The notes under the pieces are model-generated. The model had not been told where the DNA came from. It did not search any database and saw only the letters and a list, made by a program, of their open reading frames with translations. From NCBI RefSeq assembly GCF_002104995.1, contig NW_024468255.1:186001-250000 (forward strand): a DNA stretch of 64,000 nucleotides, read 5' to 3'. Of the stretch, positions 42,201 through 50,397 are shown piece by piece (positions within the stretch are counted from its first letter, which is position 1; each line of letters begins with the position of its first letter). The DNA comes from Linderina pennispora. Its lineage: Eukaryota; Kickxellomycota; Kickxellomycetes; Kickxellales; Kickxellaceae. A program made the position numbers and the translations under genes.

Positions 42201-43477
42201 TTATTGTCGTGGCCGACCGCATCCACCCGGTTGCTGAAGTCGAGTATTCGCTGGACCGCGGAAAATCCTGGCTGAAGTTGGCGCTGCCGCAGGAGGCCAA
42301 ATCCATGCGCGTCGAGATGCTGACCACCACCCCCGACTCCACCAGCCGCAAGTTCCTGCTGTACGGCAAAAAGGATAACAGCAAACGAGGCATTTTGGTC
42401 AGCCTGGACTTTGTTGGCGCCCAGCCGCGCATGTGCAAGTACGACCCGTCCGGCCACCAGCACAAGACCAACAACGACGACTTTGAGCTGTTCGCTCCGG
42501 TGCCCATCGACTCGGATGACTCGTGCATCCTGGGCCGCAAGGTGCAGTACTACCGGCGGATCGCCGACCGCACCTGCTACGTGGGCGACGAGTTCCGCAG
42601 TGTCCGCTACATCTCCGAGATCTGTGCCTGCACGGAACGCGACTATGAGTGCAATTTCAACTTTGTGCGCACCAACCAGGACGACAACCCGTGGGGCAAA
42701 TGCGTGCTCGTCAAGGGCATGCAGGCGCCGCGCACAAACTGCACTGAGGGCCACAAGGAGTATTTTGAGATTGAGGCCCCCTACCGCAAGATCCCGCAGT
42801 CTGTATGTGAAAAGGGTCTGGTCCTGGACCGCCCCGAGGAGGTCTGGTGCCCAGGCAAGGCGCGTGCCATCGCTATCTTCTGGTCATTATTCCTGCCAGT
42901 AGTTTTCCTGGCGCTGGCTTATTTTGGCTACAAGTCCTGGCGCGACCGCTACCCCTACCTCCGCCTCGAAGACATCGCCATTGGCCCAGCCATCCGAGAC
43001 TGGAGCCACCATACCAGTGCCAATTCAGGCGTGCTGAAGCAGATCGAGCCCGTGTTTTTGGGCGCCGTGGCGACCGTGCATGCTCTGGGAGGTGCGGTCA
43101 AGGACGGCATTCTGTGGGGCGTCGATCGCGCGGCTCCCTATTTGCCTGCGTCTGTGCAGCGGTGGTCCTATGAGCATCCGCCGCGCTGGGGAGCCTCCCT
43201 GACCATGGACGGACGGTCGCGGCGCCAGCTGCGGCGCGGCGACGGCGGCAGCAGGTACTCGTATCACCCGCTGAATGACAGCGAGGCGGCATCGCGCATC
43301 TTTGGCACATACGATGACGCCCATGACGAATACGATGAGTTCGAGGCCGGATTCAACCATTTCTTGGAGGAGGAAGGGGATGGCACCTTTGGGACCGGCG
43401 AGGGCGATGCCCAGCCGGTTGACCGCCAGGTGCTGTTTGCTAATACCGAATTCTCTGATGAGGAGGAGGAGCAATAA
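36221..43477 (+). CDS. PEP1: Vacuolar sorting receptor VPS10 (sortilin family) with three VPS10 domains
   Basis: A 2418-residue intronless type I membrane protein. The signal peptide is in residues 1-40 (hydrophobic LRVISLVALLSLAAPLASA). Three VPS10 units follow at about 47-815, 835-1525 and 1540-2205. Each has Asp-box (SxDxGxxW) repeats, a block of the type GTYYxQxLEHxxRDxxGxVDxER (about 440, 1157 and 1840) and a closing 10CC Cys module (CACSEHDFECDYN at about 738, CKCTMRDFECDEG at about 1457, CACTERDYECNFN at about 2135). One transmembrane helix lies at about 2214-2236 and an acidic cytosolic tail of about 180 residues follows. The family carries soluble hydrolases such as carboxypeptidase Y from the late Golgi to endosomes and returns by retromer. 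Yeast Vps10 has two domains and human sortilin one, so three is unusual. Confidence 0.93.
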   Translation: MRLLAFSEFRRAPAASLSAMLRVISLVALLSLAAPLASAKSPGEAPHMHHTYFPSHLSKLFYFKDPQMLLGLDRTNGKLYRSHDHGKKWEHVTEIPARSAARLYGHPFEDKIAFVLSSGTEHWVTRDAGKSWEAFSTPLPPTSSGERALGFHAQRTSWILFTGERCHEDTAGWWPFPKMVCQDEAFYTKDAFKGAAKEHKAGDKSGTGITSLMGEKKPVAKCIWAHQTKAFETMAEEAIFCLEVVDAKEAQKGMSKRSLPMDTFSGSQMSAGKLHIRDIVRPRTRHSSNTQDTGVPENAHARTSKRSVLGDAISAMEQRSQYVVRLVSSENFFETKKIVHFGTGTDGHSGDAAGGGVIGVSVMKDYIVAAISHANSDEMDLFVSVDGHTWAESHLPLPPGAEADAYTILESTEHAMFVDVVMSTTRAVGSLFRSNSNGTYYTQSLEHTHRDKEGFVDVERVQGVEGVVIANQVSNWDEVGKGGLFHRDQIQLRSRISFNDGARWRFLRAPEKDLDGKKYGCTDDGWKTGECALHVHSVTSTMSPGKIFGTKSSSGVIMAVGNVGPKLLKWNECDTFMSRDGGVSWSMIHRDAHHTQIADSGAVLVLANSEEPTDVLSYSLDGGDSWENASFDHKIRVRALTVDDDGLSPVVLVSGIVRDGSHKNEQVILAADFKKSWKRQCNIDPRDPKANKDIEQFVLRAHEDNDCVMGHKSDHFRRIANAQCYMGLNQVILPIQEDCACSEHDFECDYNYALNDKGKCELVGDLVVPRGECLKEGAHFMASSGYRQIPGNTCTRGKGKELDKPVDKLCPRVQSPHGDNRHDGESKGDTSHYGPVSHHTSVFNGEIRMTPFPNSTVYLILSSSHELYRSEDSGAKWSKIDLATATKIGPKVGKPVYLVRHTYDEKRAFVYTDTDHLVYSPDRGGSWTVIEHLPSAANALHVRPIIDFNPENADWLLFVGGTACPGCHTEIWVSKDNGQKWSRITTHATKCLFARSKQFSNLPTSAVVCANYRHTSGSHNEQDRKGNKNHPDNYLEVRVFSNPFESSKYHPISFANPKESDVLDFYIYSRFLVIAVLEHMPDEQGHTTTQLKLYVSEDGKSVHEARFPPGVNLTPEGFTLLPTHGGTIIVDVEGAPSTGDPDRSLGWGTLFASNSNGTHFHLVIEHTNRNHLGFVDFDRVEGTEGLLMANRVLNTEALGKPGVYKQVQTVASRDDGRTWRVLEAPLKDNHGKDIDCLDCTLNLYGRASLLSAGPLYGTVTAPGYMLGVGSVGNHLGRYSAAHTYLSRDAGISWSQVHDGEAQYEFGDHGGLLVLIDDDGPTDTLWFSYDAGISWKSYKFSSNSRVVVDAISNGLTSGGQMISIIAREVTKEGRVKIGETCAISVDFSKVLTRQCKIDRRDHEKSDFELWTPHIIDVHGRSEDVCVFGQATSYWRRKPSTDCWVGDQFSLPETSKSTCKCTMRDFECDEGFWLNDNGECVLDGADPHQPKDCREGSTYTGRSGYKKVALSQCSGGDDLEKPVQRVCGRSGGLVAVAHELDSQLVDLQYFRKSHHMLALTDTHRVMVSLDEGAKWSDLPAEGAKDVDKIRTIIRHPYFDDYAYFLPESGTVALYTSDEARTTRKLHVPTSPAHFYPPVLRFHPERPDWIIFLGQPNEKCQNEDSLDCQVEAFVSKDHGAHWDALVAPVGSGGCSFLRTDRLTAAGRDSIVCARHHKSREGAGNLVVSDNWFKKNEQVLVKNATDFTIMGEFLLISEESSDANSLAMHISLNGKTSAVAKFPGNKQKMDPAYTVLEPPDGFEYRDDKGRNQKMPGGGLMMHVTKNAKPGAEYGTIYASNSNGTYYRQTLEHVNRDESGLVDFERIRALEGVAIANIVSNVDDVEKHQKPKKLQSVITMDSGARWHFLFVDGRTPCHMTAPRRGDCALHLHGYTEVSDPENIYSASGAVGLVMGVGNVGPALARLGESDTFLSHDGGAHWQLARKGAKWHEFGDHGAIIVVADRIHPVAEVEYSLDRGKSWLKLALPQEAKSMRVEMLTTTPDSTSRKFLLYGKKDNSKRGILVSLDFVGAQPRMCKYDPSGHQHKTNNDDFELFAPVPIDSDDSCILGRKVQYYRRIADRTCYVGDEFRSVRYISEICACTERDYECNFNFVRTNQDDNPWGKCVLVKGMQAPRTNCTEGHKEYFEIEAPYRKIPQSVCEKGLVLDRPEEVWCPGKARAIAIFWSLFLPVVFLALAYFGYKSWRDRYPYLRLEDIAIGPAIRDWSHHTSANSGVLKQIEPVFLGAVATVHALGGAVKDGILWGVDRAAPYLPASVQRWSYEHPPRWGASLTMDGRSRRQLRRGDGGSRYSYHPLNDSEAASRIFGTYDDAHDEYDEFEAGFNHFLEEEGDGTFGTGEGDAQPVDRQVLFANTEFSDEEEEQ

Positions 43478-43643
43478 TCCTGAGTGTCATGAATATTTAC
43501 CATACGTCTGTTCCCTGGAATACATCTACACTTTTCCTCTTTTTTGTTCTCATTAAACTACTTTGAACATTTATGTTGGATGTGTGTATTTTTGCTAGGG
43601 TAGAGGTATGAATATGTAAGAGAAACAGCTTCGGGAGGGGGCT

Positions 43644-44360
43644 TTAGTTCTTGAGGTGAATATAGTTGAATGAGTTTTTGGGGACAGTGCGGGTGCCGTA
43701 GCGCTCAGTTCCACCCTTGTTGTACTCCTCAACCACAACATTGTTGCCTGAGACCTTGGCCACCCAAGCAACATGGCCGAATGGCCCGGCATTGGTCTGC
43801 GCAACCGCACCCACTTTCGGGGTACTGTCGACCCTGACGCCTGATGCGCGCGCCGCCTCATCCCACTCCTTCGCATTACCCCACGCCTTGCTCTTGTAGC
43901 GGTTGTGGAAGTTGATGCCCAGACGTGAGTTGATGCGCCAGGCGACAAACGACGTGCACTGGCACTTGAAGTAGTTCCACTTGTCAACAGGACCGCAGTT
44001 GCCCTTGTAAGGATAATCATCCTTCATGCCGGTACTGCCGCCGCCAGTGGAGCCACCACCAGATGAGCCACCCTCGCTGCACCGTCCAGCAACGTACCCG
44101 GAGGACCCAGTCTTGATGTAGTAGTCAGCGACGTAGCAGCCGTCCGAGGTCTTGCCCCACAGCGAGTTGCCCTTGATGGTCTCGCCGGAGATCTGGCAGG
44201 TGAGCTTGATGTCATCGCCCTTCTTGTAAGTCTTGACCACATTGCCCGAGGTGCTGGGGCTGGAGCGGCAGTTGACAGTATCAGCCTTATAGATGGGGTA
44301 GGCGCCCGCCAGCGGAGAGATGGTGGCGAGGAAGAGTGTTGCGATTGCCGTGAACTTCAT
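43644..44360 (-). CDS. Secreted SH3-CHAP cell-wall hydrolase, array copy 1
   Basis: A 238-residue protein from ATG 44360. The signal peptide (MKFTAIATLFLATISPLAGA), the SH3-like module (NCRSSPSTSG, GCYVADYYIKTG) and a short Gly/Ser/Thr linker precede the CHAP domain. Catalytic Cys lies in KCQCTSFVAWR, His in FGHVAWV and the acidic site in VEEYN. Compared with copies that have the TPTPGSIAQTN segment, this one has STPKVGAVAQTN and loses the glycine run before the His motif, as does array copy 3. TATA lies 91 bp upstream and a MEF2/Rlm1-like site about 340 bp upstream. The N-terminal half is almost the same as that of the gene at 152-889. Confidence 0.9.
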   Translation of the reverse strand: MKFTAIATLFLATISPLAGAYPIYKADTVNCRSSPSTSGNVVKTYKKGDDIKLTCQISGETIKGNSLWGKTSDGCYVADYYIKTGSSGYVAGRCSEGGSSGGGSTGGGSTGMKDDYPYKGNCGPVDKWNYFKCQCTSFVAWRINSRLGINFHNRYKSKAWGNAKEWDEAARASGVRVDSTPKVGAVAQTNAGPFGHVAWVAKVSGNNVVVEEYNKGGTERYGTRTVPKNSFNYIHLKN

Positions 44361-44450
44361 GGCTGAAGGAATTTTTTTTGGTGACGAGAGGAAGTGGGAT
44401 GTTTCTTGTTGCTGAGCATTTGGCTGATGGGCAGCCCTTTTCCTGCTCCT

Positions 44451-44456
44451 TTTATA
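44451..44456 (-). promoter_or_regulatory. TATA box of array copy 1
   Basis: TATAAA on the minus strand, 91 bp before the ATG at 44360. Confidence 0.6.
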
Positions 44457-44698
44457 CATGTTTGTTCACACGTATGTTGACAAGTCCACCGCATCACGCA
44501 TGTTGCTTTGAGACAGAAATCTGCTATAACCAGTCGCTAAGTGGTCCCAGGATCTCACTGTGAAATAGAAATAATTTGTTGTTGTCTTGGTGGAATTGTA
44601 TTTTTAGAAAGTAGTCTTTCTTTGAACTTTTCTAGACTTCAACTAATGTACAAGTGCATACAATCTGCGGTTTTGATATATGGAAACGCGGGTGCTGT

Positions 44699-44708
44699 TT
44701 ATTTTTAG
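44699..44708 (+). promoter_or_regulatory. MEF2/Rlm1-like motif
   Basis: TTATTTTTAG fits YTAWWWWTAR, the MADS-box MEF2/Rlm1 consensus, about 340 bp upstream of array copy 1. A near match, GTATTTTTAG, lies at 44598-44607. Confidence 0.45.
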
Positions 44709-45070
44709 ACTGCCATATCATGAAGAAAAAGGGGGAGGTGTGCGGACTAGAGATATGTGGCTGCTTGGTAAGCGGACATGAGCGGCACACTTGTTGTGCA
44801 TATCAATGCTGCATCATCACTTTTCTATTGGAGAAAATGGGATTCGTGGTTTCTCATGCACAGCAGTTCTGCAAGACAGTCCGCATGCGACCTGGCGGAA
44901 TTCAAAATAAAACAAAATTCTGCTTCTGAACATTTGGTAAAGGCACTGGTGTTTTAACGGCAGCTGCATGTCCTTCCAGAAAATAGTGCAGGACTTGATG
45001 CTGACAAGAACTAGTGTGAAATGGGCTGTGATTGTAAAATATCTTACAGAAAGAGAAATATAAGGAAATT

Positions 45071-45808
45071 TTAGTTCTTGAGGTGGATATAGTTGAAGGC
45101 ACTCTTGGGAACAGTACGCGTCCCGTAGCCCCTGCGGACACGGTAGTTGTACTCCTCAATCACAACATTGTTGCCCGACACCTTAGCGACCCAAGCAACA
45201 TGCCCAAAGCCGCCGCCGCCCTGGTTGGTCTGCGCAATGGAACCAGGAGTCGGAGTACCGTCGACCTTGACACCCGAGGCACGCGCTGCATCGTCCCACT
45301 GGTTGGCATTTCCCCATGCCTTGCCCTTGTAGCGGTTGTGGAAGTTGATTCCCAGGCGCGAGTTGATGCGCCAGGCAGCAAACGATGTGCACTGGCACTT
45401 GAAGTAGTTCCACTTATCGACAGGACCGCAGTTGCTCTTGTACGGGTAGTCGTTGGTCATAGGTCCAGCCGACCCAGAGCTGCCACCGCCGCTGCTGCCG
45501 CCACCACCAGATGAACCACCGCCGCTGCACTGCTCGGCAACATAGCCGTTCTTGCCAGTCTTGATGTAGTAGTCAGCAACATAGCAGCCATCCTGGGTCT
45601 TGTCCCACAGCGAGTTGCCCTGGATGTTCTGTCCCGAGACCTGGCAGGTGATCTTTACGTCAGCATCCTTCTTGTAGGTCTTGACCACCTTGCCCGAGGT
45701 GCTGGGGCTGGAGCGGCAGTTGACGGTATCAGCCTTCTGGACAGGATAGGCGCTCGCTAGCGGAGAGATAGTAGCGAGGAAGAGGGTCGCAAGCGCAGTG
45801 AACTTCAT
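45071..45808 (-). CDS. Secreted SH3-CHAP cell-wall hydrolase, array copy 2
   Basis: A 245-residue protein from ATG 45808. Signal peptide 1-20, SH3-like module (YKKDADVKITCQVSGQNIQG, GCYVADYYIKTGKNG), Gly/Ser linker, CHAP domain from about 118. Catalytic Cys lies in KCQCTSFAAWR (Ala replaces the usual Val after Phe), His in FGHVAWV and acidic residues in IEEYNYRVRRGYG. The CHAP half is the closest match in the window to the gene at 152-889. TATA lies 98 bp upstream, with two MEF2/Rlm1-like sites at 46072 and 46169. The 3' flank shares the words ATTGTAAAATATCTTACAG with that of copy 4. Confidence 0.9.
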   Translation of the reverse strand: MKFTALATLFLATISPLASAYPVQKADTVNCRSSPSTSGKVVKTYKKDADVKITCQVSGQNIQGNSLWDKTQDGCYVADYYIKTGKNGYVAEQCSGGGSSGGGGSSGGGSSGSAGPMTNDYPYKSNCGPVDKWNYFKCQCTSFAAWRINSRLGINFHNRYKGKAWGNANQWDDAARASGVKVDGTPTPGSIAQTNQGGGGFGHVAWVAKVSGNNVVIEEYNYRVRRGYGTRTVPKSAFNYIHLKN

Positions 45809-45905
45809 GGCTGATGTGTTTTGTTGAGAAAAAGGTTATTGAGAAAAGTGCTTTTGGTTTGTTGCTGTTGAGTTTTAGTTGGCACAGCAGGCTTTTTCTA
45901 CTCCT

Positions 45906-45911
45906 TTTATA
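45906..45911 (-). promoter_or_regulatory. TATA box of array copy 2
   Basis: TATAAA on the minus strand, 98 bp before the ATG at 45808. Confidence 0.6.
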
Positions 45912-46071
45912 CATGATCAGTAATCCCCCGTCACACATCAACCAGACAAACACATTGGACTATCTGTCACTTACATCTGTGCTTGCAAAAAGCACATCGA
46001 CGTCGTGCATCCAACACCGCGAAAGAACAGTTCCAGGAAACTGCACATTCTATTTTTGTCCTGTAGTGTCT

Positions 46072-46081
46072 TTATTTTTAG
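46072..46081 (+). promoter_or_regulatory. MEF2/Rlm1-like motif
   Basis: TTATTTTTAG, 264 bp upstream of array copy 2; exact match to YTAWWWWTAR. Confidence 0.45.
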
Positions 46082-46168
46082 AAACCGGTTTCGTTAGTTT
46101 AGCTAAGCTAGGCCGCTGCTTATGTACGGCTGCATGGGATTATCTTCAGCATCTATATAGCATGTAAG

Positions 46169-46178
46169 CTATTTTTAG
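46169..46178 (+). promoter_or_regulatory. MEF2/Rlm1-like motif
   Basis: CTATTTTTAG, the ideal CTAWWWWTAG form, 361 bp upstream of array copy 2. Confidence 0.5.
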
Positions 46179-46664
46179 ATCGGCACCTTCTGTGGATGCA
46201 GACATTGAGCAAGGAATATGCAGCATCTTGGGTAGCGGTCATAGGCGGCATTTCTGTTGTGCTTTCTATATAGGCTCTACGTTATTTTTGGAAGCAGAAG
46301 AATATACTGTTTGTCGCTCATGCTGGTTCAGCAAGATTGCCTCCGCACGGAGCAACAGTCCACAAGGATAGAACTACACCGCCAAATGGCCGCTGTTAAA
46401 AGTTGATTAGTGGCCAGTGATATGTGTTCTTTGCCCAGTATTGGACACACTCAGTGAGCACGCCCCGTTTTCAATATTGCAGATGTTCATTGATGATTTG
46501 GTTTCTGATTTTAATATCTAAACTGTGATAAGCCAACTGATTTGACCTGGCTAACACGCTGTACAGATCCTCCTATTGCACAATTTTGTGCTGATAGGAA
46601 TAGACTATTGCCGTATATATATTGACAGACATGTATCTTACAGAAAATGAAATATAGAATCATT

Positions 46665-47390
46665 TTAGTTGAGGTAGATGTAGTTGAACGAGCTCTTGGG
46701 AACGGTGCGAGTGCCGTAGTGCTCGGTTCCGCCCTTGTTGTACTCCTCGACCACAACGTTGTCACCATCAACCTTTGCAACCCAAGCAACATGGCCAAAC
46801 CGCCCAGCATTGGTCTGCGCAACAGCACCGACCTTTGGCGTACTGCTAACAGTAACACCAGAACTACGGGCCGCATCATCCCACTCATTCGCGTTACCCC
46901 ACGCCTTGCCCTTGTAGCGGTTGTGGAAGTTGATGCCCAGGCGCGAGTTGATGCGCCAGGCGACAAACGATGTGCACTGGCACTGGTAATAGCTCCACTT
47001 GTCGACAGGACCGCAGTTGTTCTTGTAAGGATAATCATCCTTCATGTCAGTGCTGCCACCACCAGTGGAGCCGCCACCAGTAGAGCCGCCACCTGTGGAA
47101 CCACCGCTGCATCTTCCTGAGACGTATCCAGAAGATCCGGTCTTGATGTAGTAGTCGGAAACATAGCAACCATCCTGAGTCTTGTCCCAGAGGGCGTTGC
47201 CCTTGACGGTGTCGCCGGAGATCTGGCAGCTAATCTCGACCTCAGTATCCTTTGCGTACGTCTTGACAACTTCACCAGACGTACCGGGGCTGGAGCGGCA
47301 GTTGACGACATCAGCCTTGTAGATGGGGTAGGCACTCACCAGCGGAGAGATGGTGGCGATGAGAAGTGTTGCAGCTGCTGTGAACTTCAT
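46665..47390 (-). CDS. Secreted SH3-CHAP cell-wall hydrolase, array copy 3
   Basis: A 241-residue protein from ATG 47390 (MKFTAAATLLIATISPLVSA); the frame stays open upstream, but only this start gives the signal peptide found in all family members. SH3-like module (VVNCRSSPGTSGEVVKTYAK), a linker of Thr-Gly-Gly-Gly-Ser repeats, then CHAP with catalytic Cys in QCQCTSFVAWR, His in FGHVAWV and VEEYN. The VSSTPKVGAVAQTN segment links it to copy 1. TATA lies 98 bp upstream and a MEF2/Rlm1-like site 259 bp upstream. Confidence 0.9.
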   Translation of the reverse strand: MKFTAAATLLIATISPLVSAYPIYKADVVNCRSSPGTSGEVVKTYAKDTEVEISCQISGDTVKGNALWDKTQDGCYVSDYYIKTGSSGYVSGRCSGGSTGGGSTGGGSTGGGSTDMKDDYPYKNNCGPVDKWSYYQCQCTSFVAWRINSRLGINFHNRYKGKAWGNANEWDDAARSSGVTVSSTPKVGAVAQTNAGRFGHVAWVAKVDGDNVVVEEYNKGGTEHYGTRTVPKSSFNYIYLN

Positions 47391-47487
47391 GGCTGAAAGG
47401 AGTTTTTGGTGGAGAGGGAAATGGTTTTCAAGAGAACTGCTTTGTGATGATGAGTATCTGGCTGTTGGCAGTCCTTTGCCCGCTCCC

Positions 47488-47493
47488 TTTATA
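47488..47493 (-). promoter_or_regulatory. TATA box of array copy 3
   Basis: Minus-strand TATAAA, 98 bp before the ATG at 47390. Confidence 0.6.
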
Positions 47494-47648
47494 TGTTTGA
47501 CTCCAACTTCAGGCACACATATTGACGAGTTGACTGTACCATGTGCATGCATGTGTTTCGAGATAGAAACCTGCTCTAACCAGCCGCTACCGGTCTGAGA
47601 TGTCTTTGTGCAATAGAAGAATTCTATTATTGGCACCTTGATAGAAAT

Positions 47649-47658
47649 TTATTTTTAG
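47649..47658 (+). promoter_or_regulatory. MEF2/Rlm1-like motif
   Basis: TTATTTTTAG, 259 bp upstream of array copy 3. Confidence 0.45.
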
Positions 47659-48116
47659 ACAACGGTATTTTCTTGAACTTTTGTGGACTTCAGCTTATGT
47701 ACGAGTGCATACGATCGGCGTTTTTGATATATGGAAATGTGAGTGCTGTTTATTTTTGGAATGCCACTTCGTGAGAAAAGGGGGTGTGCGGACAAAAGAT
47801 ATGCGGCTGCTTGGTAAGCGGACATGGGCGACATTGTTTCTGTGCACATCAATGCTGGACCTTCATTTTCATTTGGACAATGGAATACAGGGGTTATTAT
47901 GTGCGGCTGTTCAGAAAGACAGTCCGCATGCGGCCTTGCGATCTTCAAGAAAAATCAACATCCAAGCATTTATAAATAGCATGTGTGTTCAGTGCCAACT
48001 GCATGCCCATCGGCCCAGGGAATAGCTTAGACATTGCTGCTGCCAAGATCTAGGAGTAAATGGGTTTTGATTGTAAAATATCTTACAGAAATAGAAATCC
48101 AGGGCAGCTCTCGATC

Positions 48117-48869
48117 TTAGAGATGGATGTACTGGAATGCGCTCTTGGGAACAGTACGGGTGCCATAGCCCTTACGGACACGGTAGTTGTACTCCTCAAT
48201 CACAACATTGTCGCCATCAACCTTAGCGACCCAGGCGACATGGCCATAGCCACCACCACCACTGTTGGTCTGCGCAATAGAGCCAGGCGTCGGGGTGTTG
48301 TCCACAGTGACACCCGAAGCACGGGCTGCATCATCCCACTGGTTGGCATTTCCCCACGCCTTGCCCTTGTACTTGTTGTGGAAACTGATACCCAGGCGCG
48401 AGTTGATGCGCCAGGCGACAAACGACGTGCACTGGCACTTGGCGTAGAGATACCCGTCATATCCTGTGCAGCTGCTGCTCTTGAGCGGATAGTCATCCTT
48501 CATATCGCCAGGTGCGCCACCCCCACCAGTGGAGCCGCCACCAGTAGAACCGCCGCCAGTGGAGCCGCCGCCAGTGGATCCATCATTGCATCTTCCAGAA
48601 ACATATCCAGAAGACCCGGTCTTGATGTAGTAGTCGGAAACATAGCAGCCATCTTGGGTCTTGTCCCAAAGCGAGTTGCCCTTGATATTTTGGCCTGAGA
48701 TCTGGCAGCTGATGTTGATGTCCGTGTTAATCTTGTACGTTGTGACGACTGTGCCCGAGGCACTGGGAGATGAGCGGCAGTTAACGACATCTGCCTTGTA
48801 GATGGGATAGGCGCTGCTCAGACCAGAGATGGAGAGGAGACCGAGGGAAGCGATAGCAAAGAACTTCAT
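48117..48869 (-). CDS. Secreted SH3-CHAP cell-wall hydrolase, array copy 4
   Basis: A 250-residue protein from ATG 48869 with a distinct signal peptide (MKFFAIASLGLLSISGLSSA). The SH3-like module keeps VVNCRSSPSASG and GCYVSDYYIKTG. The linker is longest here, with four Gly-Gly-Gly-Ser-Thr units. The start of the CHAP domain differs (DYPLKSSSCTGYDGYLYAKC), but catalytic Cys (QCTSFVAWR), His (YGHVAWV) and IEEYNYRVRKGYG remain. TATA lies 72 bp upstream. Only near matches to the MEF2/Rlm1-like motif occur upstream (CTATTTTTGG near 48984, CTATTTTTGA near 49139). Confidence 0.9.
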   Translation of the reverse strand: MKFFAIASLGLLSISGLSSAYPIYKADVVNCRSSPSASGTVVTTYKINTDINISCQISGQNIKGNSLWDKTQDGCYVSDYYIKTGSSGYVSGRCNDGSTGGGSTGGGSTGGGSTGGGGAPGDMKDDYPLKSSSCTGYDGYLYAKCQCTSFVAWRINSRLGISFHNKYKGKAWGNANQWDDAARASGVTVDNTPTPGSIAQTNSGGGGYGHVAWVAKVDGDNVVIEEYNYRVRKGYGTRTVPKSAFQYIHL

Positions 48870-49362
48870 TTTACTGATGCGGAAGGTACTGTTTTTGTTG
48901 GTGATGGAATCCTGGCGGTAGTGCACTGGCAACCAGCCCTATTTATACCAGCGTTTGTTGAAGTAAAGACTCAGTTTCATAATCTATTTTTGGCATACTC
49001 CATACGTGTTTGCAATACATACATTGCTTAGATAACTCCAGTGTGTTGCTAAACAGATGCAAGGATCCGTGATCTATATATAGGCTGCGCCAACAGGAAT
49101 GAGTACCTGCAGTAAACCGGATGCAGCCTGATTGAACTATTTTTGAATAAGCAGCGACAAAACAGGAATGCACCAATATATTGGCAATACCCAACTAATA
49201 TGTACCTATTAAACTATGTCAGTTTAATAGTGTCTGTGCTTGCTGTCTAACGGAGACAATAGAAGATGAACCGGTAGAAATCAGCTCAGTAGCCTGCCTT
49301 TGCCTTATGTATAATTCAATTTTTGGAAAATCAGAAGTTGAACGGCTTTGTTGTTCGATTCG
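48870..49362. other. Intergenic region between array copy 4 and tRNA-Tyr
   Basis: 493 bp with the copy 4 promoter and AT-rich sequence. Nothing else is supported. Confidence 0.5.
48941..48947 (-). promoter_or_regulatory. TATA box of array copy 4
   Basis: Minus-strand TATAAAT, 72 bp before the ATG at 48869. Confidence 0.55.
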
Positions 49363-49456
49363 CCGACAATAGCTCAGTTGGTAGAGCGGGAGACTGTAGT
49401 GGAATTGAAAAATTCTTGAAATCTCTAGGCCACCTGTTCGAATCAGGTTTGTCGGA
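49363..49456 (+). tRNA. tRNA-Tyr (GTA) with intron
   Basis: The acceptor stem CCGACAA pairs with TTGTCGG. The D arm (AGCTCAGTTGGTAGAGC) and T arm (ACCTGTTCGAATCAGGT) are typical. Anticodon GTA lies at 49396-49398. A 21-nt intron at 49400-49420 sits one base after the anticodon, the canonical nuclear position, and tRNA-Tyr genes commonly carry an intron. The mature length is 73 nt before CCA addition. Confidence 0.93.
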
Positions 49457-50397
49457 TTCTTTTTGAACATCATTTTTCTTGCTGGAAATTGGTTTTTTGG
49501 TTCTGAAATTGTTGACACTCCTAGGAATGAAGGCAGGTTTGCTGGTAGCGCCTGTGTGTGCTCTTGTTGCTTTTTTTTTCTTTTTTTGTGCATATAGCTG
49601 GTGCTCATCTTGTGTAGCAACACCATGCTCTGTGTGTCCGGCCACCAAGAACCTGCTTCTTTATCTGTGCCTGCATGGCCATTTTGCCATCTGTCAACTA
49701 TAAGATGCTCGGATGGCTGGTTCCATAGACGCTATTTCGCCAGTACTGTTTGTAGATACTGTCGCTGCACTTCAAGTATGCGTATAAAAGCAGCTGGCAC
49801 CAGAGTACCACACCAGCCTGATGGGACCGTGAACGCACCTGGTGCATAGCAAACGCTCTTGGACCCAACAAAACGAAGGGCTGCCCTCCCTAGACTCTTT
49901 ATCCTTGCTATTATTTTCTCATGATGCTCGCGAGCAGCACTCAATTGTTAGCAAACGACATGTGCATCTAGCCCACTAGATAAAGTGCGAGCTATACAAG
50001 TTCCTATCGACTTTATAGATGTGTCCACTTCCCTCAAATTATATACTTGGGTTTGAAGAGCGGGTGATGGCGCCCGCAGTTGCTGCCAGTGGCCGTGACG
50101 CCGTATTTGCAGGTGTCGTTGCGGAAGAATAAAAGACAATAGGCAGACGATACATATACAGCAGCAAATATGGATACGAGACTCATACAGATGCCAGAAA
50201 AAGAGGTACAGCGCTTTCTACGGTGAGAGTACCCAGAGGTAGCACGGAACACTTGGCAATGGCCCCAGCCGACAACGTGGCAGCACTGGAGTTGCTTGGT
50301 GCTCACAGCATGGTGTGGTGGCCAGCACCACGACGCATTGCAAGAAACAGCAAAAAGATGGCAAAGCAGCCCAGGAGGGGAAAGAAAGCAAAAGAGA
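49457..50397. other. Intergenic region between the two tRNA genes
   Basis: 941 bp with T-rich tracts directly after tRNA-Tyr (Pol III termination) and no supported gene. Confidence 0.5.

Larger units (their letters stand above)
44361..45070. other. Intergenic region with promoter, shared with 47.4-48.1 kb
   Basis: 710 bp upstream of array copy 1. The stretch 44640-44930 resembles 47690-47970 base for base over long parts (shared words include GTGCATACRATC, TTTTGATATATGGAAA and GGCTGCTTGGTAAGCGGACATG), so gene and upstream region were duplicated together. Confidence 0.6.
45809..46664. other. Intergenic region with promoter of array copy 2
   Basis: 856 bp. It has TATA and two MEF2/Rlm1-like motifs. 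Weak similarity to the 44.7 kb and 47.8 kb upstream regions (for example GCGGTCATAGGCGGCATTTC) suggests an older duplicate. No gene is supported. Confidence 0.5.
47391..48116. other. Intergenic region with promoter of array copy 3
   Basis: 726 bp, the duplicate of the 44.4-45.1 kb region. It carries TATA, one exact MEF2/Rlm1-like site and one near match (TTATTTTTGG near 47750). No gene is supported. Confidence 0.55.
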
